Assembly: GCA_913052475.1 (NCBI GenBank)
Contig: CAJXEJ010000011.1
Coordinates: 1-52,669 of the forward strand
Origin: an uncultured Dehalococcoidia bacterium
GTDB taxonomy: Bacteria > Chloroflexota > Dehalococcoidia > Lucifugimonadales > Lucifugimonadaceae
Direction: 5' to 3'
Length of the DNA: 52,669 nucleotides
Part shown: in pieces, positions 50,387 to 52,669 of the stretch
Numbering within the stretch: position 1 is the first letter of the stretch
How the letters are laid out: every line of letters starts with the position of its first letter
The notes under the pieces: generated by a model
What the model saw: the letters and a program-made list of their open reading frames with translations, nothing else
Told to the model about the DNA's origin: nothing
Databases searched by the model: none
Position numbers and translations under genes: made by a program

Positions 50387-51528
50387 AGCACGCTATAAAA
50401 AACCTCGTGATTTTGGGGTCGACTGGATCGGTTGGAACCCAGACACTCGATATTGTTCGTGCATTCCCTGATCGTTTTGCGGTCGTGGGCCTTTGCAACG
50501 GCTACAACGCGCCTTTGTTCAAGCAGCAGATCGATGAGTTCAAGCCATCCTTTATTAATACGCTTGGCGAGGTTGAGTCGGAATACGGTGGTGCAACGTT
50601 CGCCCTTGCCGAAGAGATCGTCGCTCGTCCTGAGGTCGACCTTGTTGTTGCGGCGACTGTCGGGTGTGCAGGAATGGCACCGGCCATTGCGGCACTTCAT
50701 GCTGGTAAAACCCTCGGTCTCGCCAACAAAGAAGTAATCGTGATGTCGGGGAACGGGCTCATTGAGGCAGCTCGATCAGGTGATGCGACCATTCTTCCAA
50801 TAGATAGTGAGCCATCGGCGATATGGCAGTGTCTTGAAGGCGAAGTAAGCGAGCCATCGAGGCTGATTATCACTGCTTCAGGTGGGGCGTTTCGAGATCG
50901 AACTTGGGATTCACTTGGCGATGTGACGCCTGAACAAGCATTGAAGCACCCTACGTGGACGATGGGCGCAAAGATAACTATCGACTCAGCAACTCTGATG
51001 AATAAGGCCTTCGAAGTAATCGAATCGAGATGGCTGTTCGATATTCCGTTCGAGCAGATTGATGTCACGATTCATCGCCAGAGCATCGTCCATTCGATGG
51101 TTGAGTTCCTTGATGGCACCCTGAAGGCGCAACTCGGACCCACGAGCATGTTGCAGCCGATTCAGCACGCACTGTTCTACCCGGAGCGGCAGGCCAATGA
51201 CGATCTGCCAAAGCTCGATGCAGTGGCGATGGGATCGCTAACGTTCGAGGAGATGAATCAATCGCTATATCCGTGCTTCGAGATGGCGCTCGAATATGGC
51301 AAGAAGGGCGGTACGTATCCCGCCGCACTCGCCGGTGCTGACGAAGCTGCGGTGAAATTGTTTCTAGACGGCGTTATCAAATTCACTGAGATGCCCGATA
51401 CGGTCGCGAAAACACTCGCTTTGCACGAGTCAGTTATCGTACCGTCGGTAGTTGACACGATCGAAGCGGCGCAGTGGGCAACCGAAACCACACTGGCGCG
51501 CCACAATCATTCGACAATTATCCGCTAG
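50383..51528 (+). CDS. dxr: 1-deoxy-D-xylulose 5-phosphate reductoisomerase
   Basis: A 381-residue MEP-pathway enzyme making 2-C-methyl-D-erythritol 4-phosphate with NADPH. NLVILGSTGSVGTQTLDIV binds the cofactor. LANKEVIVMSG, ILPIDSEPSAIWQCL (metal Asp and Glu), ITASGGAFRDR, KITIDSATLMNKAFEVIES and VTIHRQSIVHSMVEF are all present. ATG inside the cdsA stop. It shows the organism makes isoprenoids by the MEP route. Confidence 0.96.
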   Translation: MKHAIKNLVILGSTGSVGTQTLDIVRAFPDRFAVVGLCNGYNAPLFKQQIDEFKPSFINTLGEVESEYGGATFALAEEIVARPEVDLVVAATVGCAGMAPAIAALHAGKTLGLANKEVIVMSGNGLIEAARSGDATILPIDSEPSAIWQCLEGEVSEPSRLIITASGGAFRDRTWDSLGDVTPEQALKHPTWTMGAKITIDSATLMNKAFEVIESRWLFDIPFEQIDVTIHRQSIVHSMVEFLDGTLKAQLGPTSMLQPIQHALFYPERQANDDLPKLDAVAMGSLTFEEMNQSLYPCFEMALEYGKKGGTYPAALAGADEAAVKLFLDGVIKFTEMPDTVAKTLALHESVIVPSVVDTIEAAQWATETTLARHNHSTIIR

Positions 51529-51539
51529 CATTAACTTAT

Positions 51540-52669
51540 ATGCCAGAAACAGTATTTTTCGGTGTCGTCACGTTTCTTGTCGTGCTCGGCCCCCTCGTAA
51601 TTCTTCACGAACTCGGTCATCTCTGGACCGCTCGACGCTTCGGCGTAAAAACTCTTGAATTTGGATTCGGATATCCGCCGCGGGTAGGTGGTATCTGGAG
51701 TGGCGCGACTCCTGTATTAATCGACGCCGGAACCGTTTTCGAAATTGATCGCGGCTCGCTGGTGGGAAAGACCGCCACTATCCGCACGTTGCTCGACGAG
51801 CAGAGTCGATCGGTTGCCGTAAACGTTCGCAAGCGTGCTAAAGGTGACGACTCCGAGGCGTCGGAAGGTGGCTTGATCATCACTGGCAAGATCAAATCTT
51901 TCGAGGGTGACCAGTTGATCGTCGCCGACATGCTGTGGTCGTTCAACTGGCTGCCGCTTGGTGGTTTTGTGCGAATGGTCGGTGAGGAGAGCAGCAGCGC
52001 TGTTGGCTCGCTGGGCAGCAAGCCACGATGGCAGCGAATCGTCGTGATGGGTACTGGTGCGTTTGTGAACGCCGTCATCCCGTTCATTTTGCTTCCGCTG
52101 GTACTGATGATTCCGACCGAGAAGCTCGTTGGCGACGTAACGATCGTAACTGTGTTTCCGGGATCTCCAGCCGACGAAGCGGGGATCAAACCGGGCGACA
52201 AGATCGTCAAGGTGGACGGTCGGAAGATCGAGAATATTTCTGAACTCCAGCAGGCAGTTACTGTGAAGCTGGGGGCGAAGAGCACGTGGGAACTCGAATC
52301 GGGAATCCCGAATATTTTTGCGCGTCCGGCTGAGTCTCAGTATCAGTACACGGGTGCTGTCGAAAAGGTCACCCTGATCCCTCGTTGGAGGCCGCCGAGT
52401 CGACAGGTCTTAGCTGAAGTTTCGGATCCCGAGACCGAGATGTCGCTGGCTAGGGCGCGGGTGTACGACGTGTCTGTTGGTCTCAATACCCTTGTTATGG
52501 TCGTCGATGAACCAACTGACACGCTGTATGAGATATCAAACGAGGATGCGGCAAGGCTCGATCCACCGGCGGCAATGGGCGACATCCTTCGGGTGGTCGG
52601 AACGGCTCAAGACGGTGGCAAGCATATTTCTCTTGCCGACGCCCGATTGCACGACAACGGTCTTGGTAC
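51540..52669 (+). CDS. rseP: Site-2 zinc protease RseP (partial, C-terminus missing)
   Basis: ATG at 51540, 12 bp after dxr, opens a frame that runs off the window (376 codons seen). The zinc motif is HELGH at residues 23-27 in the first helix. WSFNWLPLGGFVRMVGEE and RIVVMGTGAFVNAVIPF are the next family elements, then a PDZ domain (FPGSPADEAGIKPGDKIVKV). Between the usual GT strand and LPLGG lies an extra stretch of about 70 residues (IDRGSLVGKTATIRTL... DQLIVADML) not seen in typical RseP. Role: intramembrane proteolysis of anti-sigma or signal peptides. Confidence 0.92.
   Translation, partial: MPETVFFGVVTFLVVLGPLVILHELGHLWTARRFGVKTLEFGFGYPPRVGGIWSGATPVLIDAGTVFEIDRGSLVGKTATIRTLLDEQSRSVAVNVRKRAKGDDSEASEGGLIITGKIKSFEGDQLIVADMLWSFNWLPLGGFVRMVGEESSSAVGSLGSKPRWQRIVVMGTGAFVNAVIPFILLPLVLMIPTEKLVGDVTIVTVFPGSPADEAGIKPGDKIVKVDGRKIENISELQQAVTVKLGAKSTWELESGIPNIFARPAESQYQYTGAVEKVTLIPRWRPPSRQVLAEVSDPETEMSLARARVYDVSVGLNTLVMVVDEPTDTLYEISNEDAARLDPPAAMGDILRVVGTAQDGGKHISLADARLHDNGLG

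Noticed and set aside
51617-52285. 222-codon minus-strand frame near the window end
   Set aside because: Antisense to rseP, which has a clear zinc motif and PDZ domain.
1-52669. Prophage, integrase, transposase, toxin-antitoxin or defence island
   Set aside because: No gene with such motifs was found on either strand; the two tRNA genes show no adjacent integrase or repeated tRNA end.

Overview
The window reads as a piece of a bacterial chromosome from a free-living, probably aerobic heterotroph. The gene content (tandem hydantoinase-type genes, CaiB-type CoA transferase, sulfatase, N-acyl-D-amino-acid deacylase, FAA hydrolase, many amidohydrolases, a variant cytochrome c maturation system with a Cys-type CcmE, and a very short EF-Ts) fits a marine Chloroflexota (SAR202-like) lineage. 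That placement is an inference from content, not a phylogeny. No prophage, transposase, CRISPR array or rRNA was seen. TTG and GTG starts are frequent, and several gene junctions overlap through ATGA or TTGA.

Layout. (1) 1-12.5 kb: the start of a membrane protein with a tandem 11-bp repeat upstream, tRNA-Gly, then a seven-gene leftward catabolic run (RraA-like aldolase, metallo-beta-lactamase-fold hydrolase, two HyuB paralogues, HyuA, zinc-less MDR reductase, AGE-family epimerase). Diverging from it are a class III CoA transferase and a crotonase. tRNA-Phe follows. (2) 12.7-20.7 kb, rightward: a P-loop/DRTGG protein, small membrane proteins, PcrA/UvrD helicase, a MOSC protein, and a lipid-type operon of two hotdog hydratases plus a double-SDR dehydrogenase. 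Together these have the parts of the fungal peroxisomal multifunctional enzyme. (3) 20.7-25 kb, leftward: amidohydrolase, sulfatase, ThuA-like protein, GNAT and NUDIX. (4) 25.1-28 kb: a near-consensus promoter, a structured RNA ending in a terminator, then 2-oxoacid:ferredoxin oxidoreductase korAB. (5) 28-29 kb: a decay zone with an internally deleted ECF sigma remnant and two overlapping mini-ORFs in front of a bidirectional terminator. (6) 29-36 kb: plsY, an MFS exporter, and a leftward operon of PPi-type phosphofructokinase plus ccmABC, a CcmD-like fusion and ccmE. (7) 36-45 kb: a broken nucleotide cyclase with a 19-bp inverted repeat inside it, an AlkD-like glycosylase, amidohydrolases, a triply damaged DinB-family pseudogene, a pseudouridine synthase, FAA hydrolase, CcdA and a LuxR-type regulator. 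(8) 45.3-52.7 kb: the conserved housekeeping run rpsB-tsf-pyrH-frr-uppS-cdsA-dxr-rseP, cut by the window end.

Functionally the left half is mostly scavenging and breakdown of amides, lactams, sulfate esters and acyl-CoA intermediates, feeding ferredoxin-linked 2-oxoacid oxidation. The middle supplies cytochrome c biogenesis, and the right end carries translation, phospholipid and isoprenoid synthesis. The most notable items are the structured RNA/attenuator before korA, the CcmD-like fusion in a variant Ccm system, the split Fox2-like operon, the 48-bp perfect palindrome directly after tsf, and the group of small pseudogenes with readable lesions.
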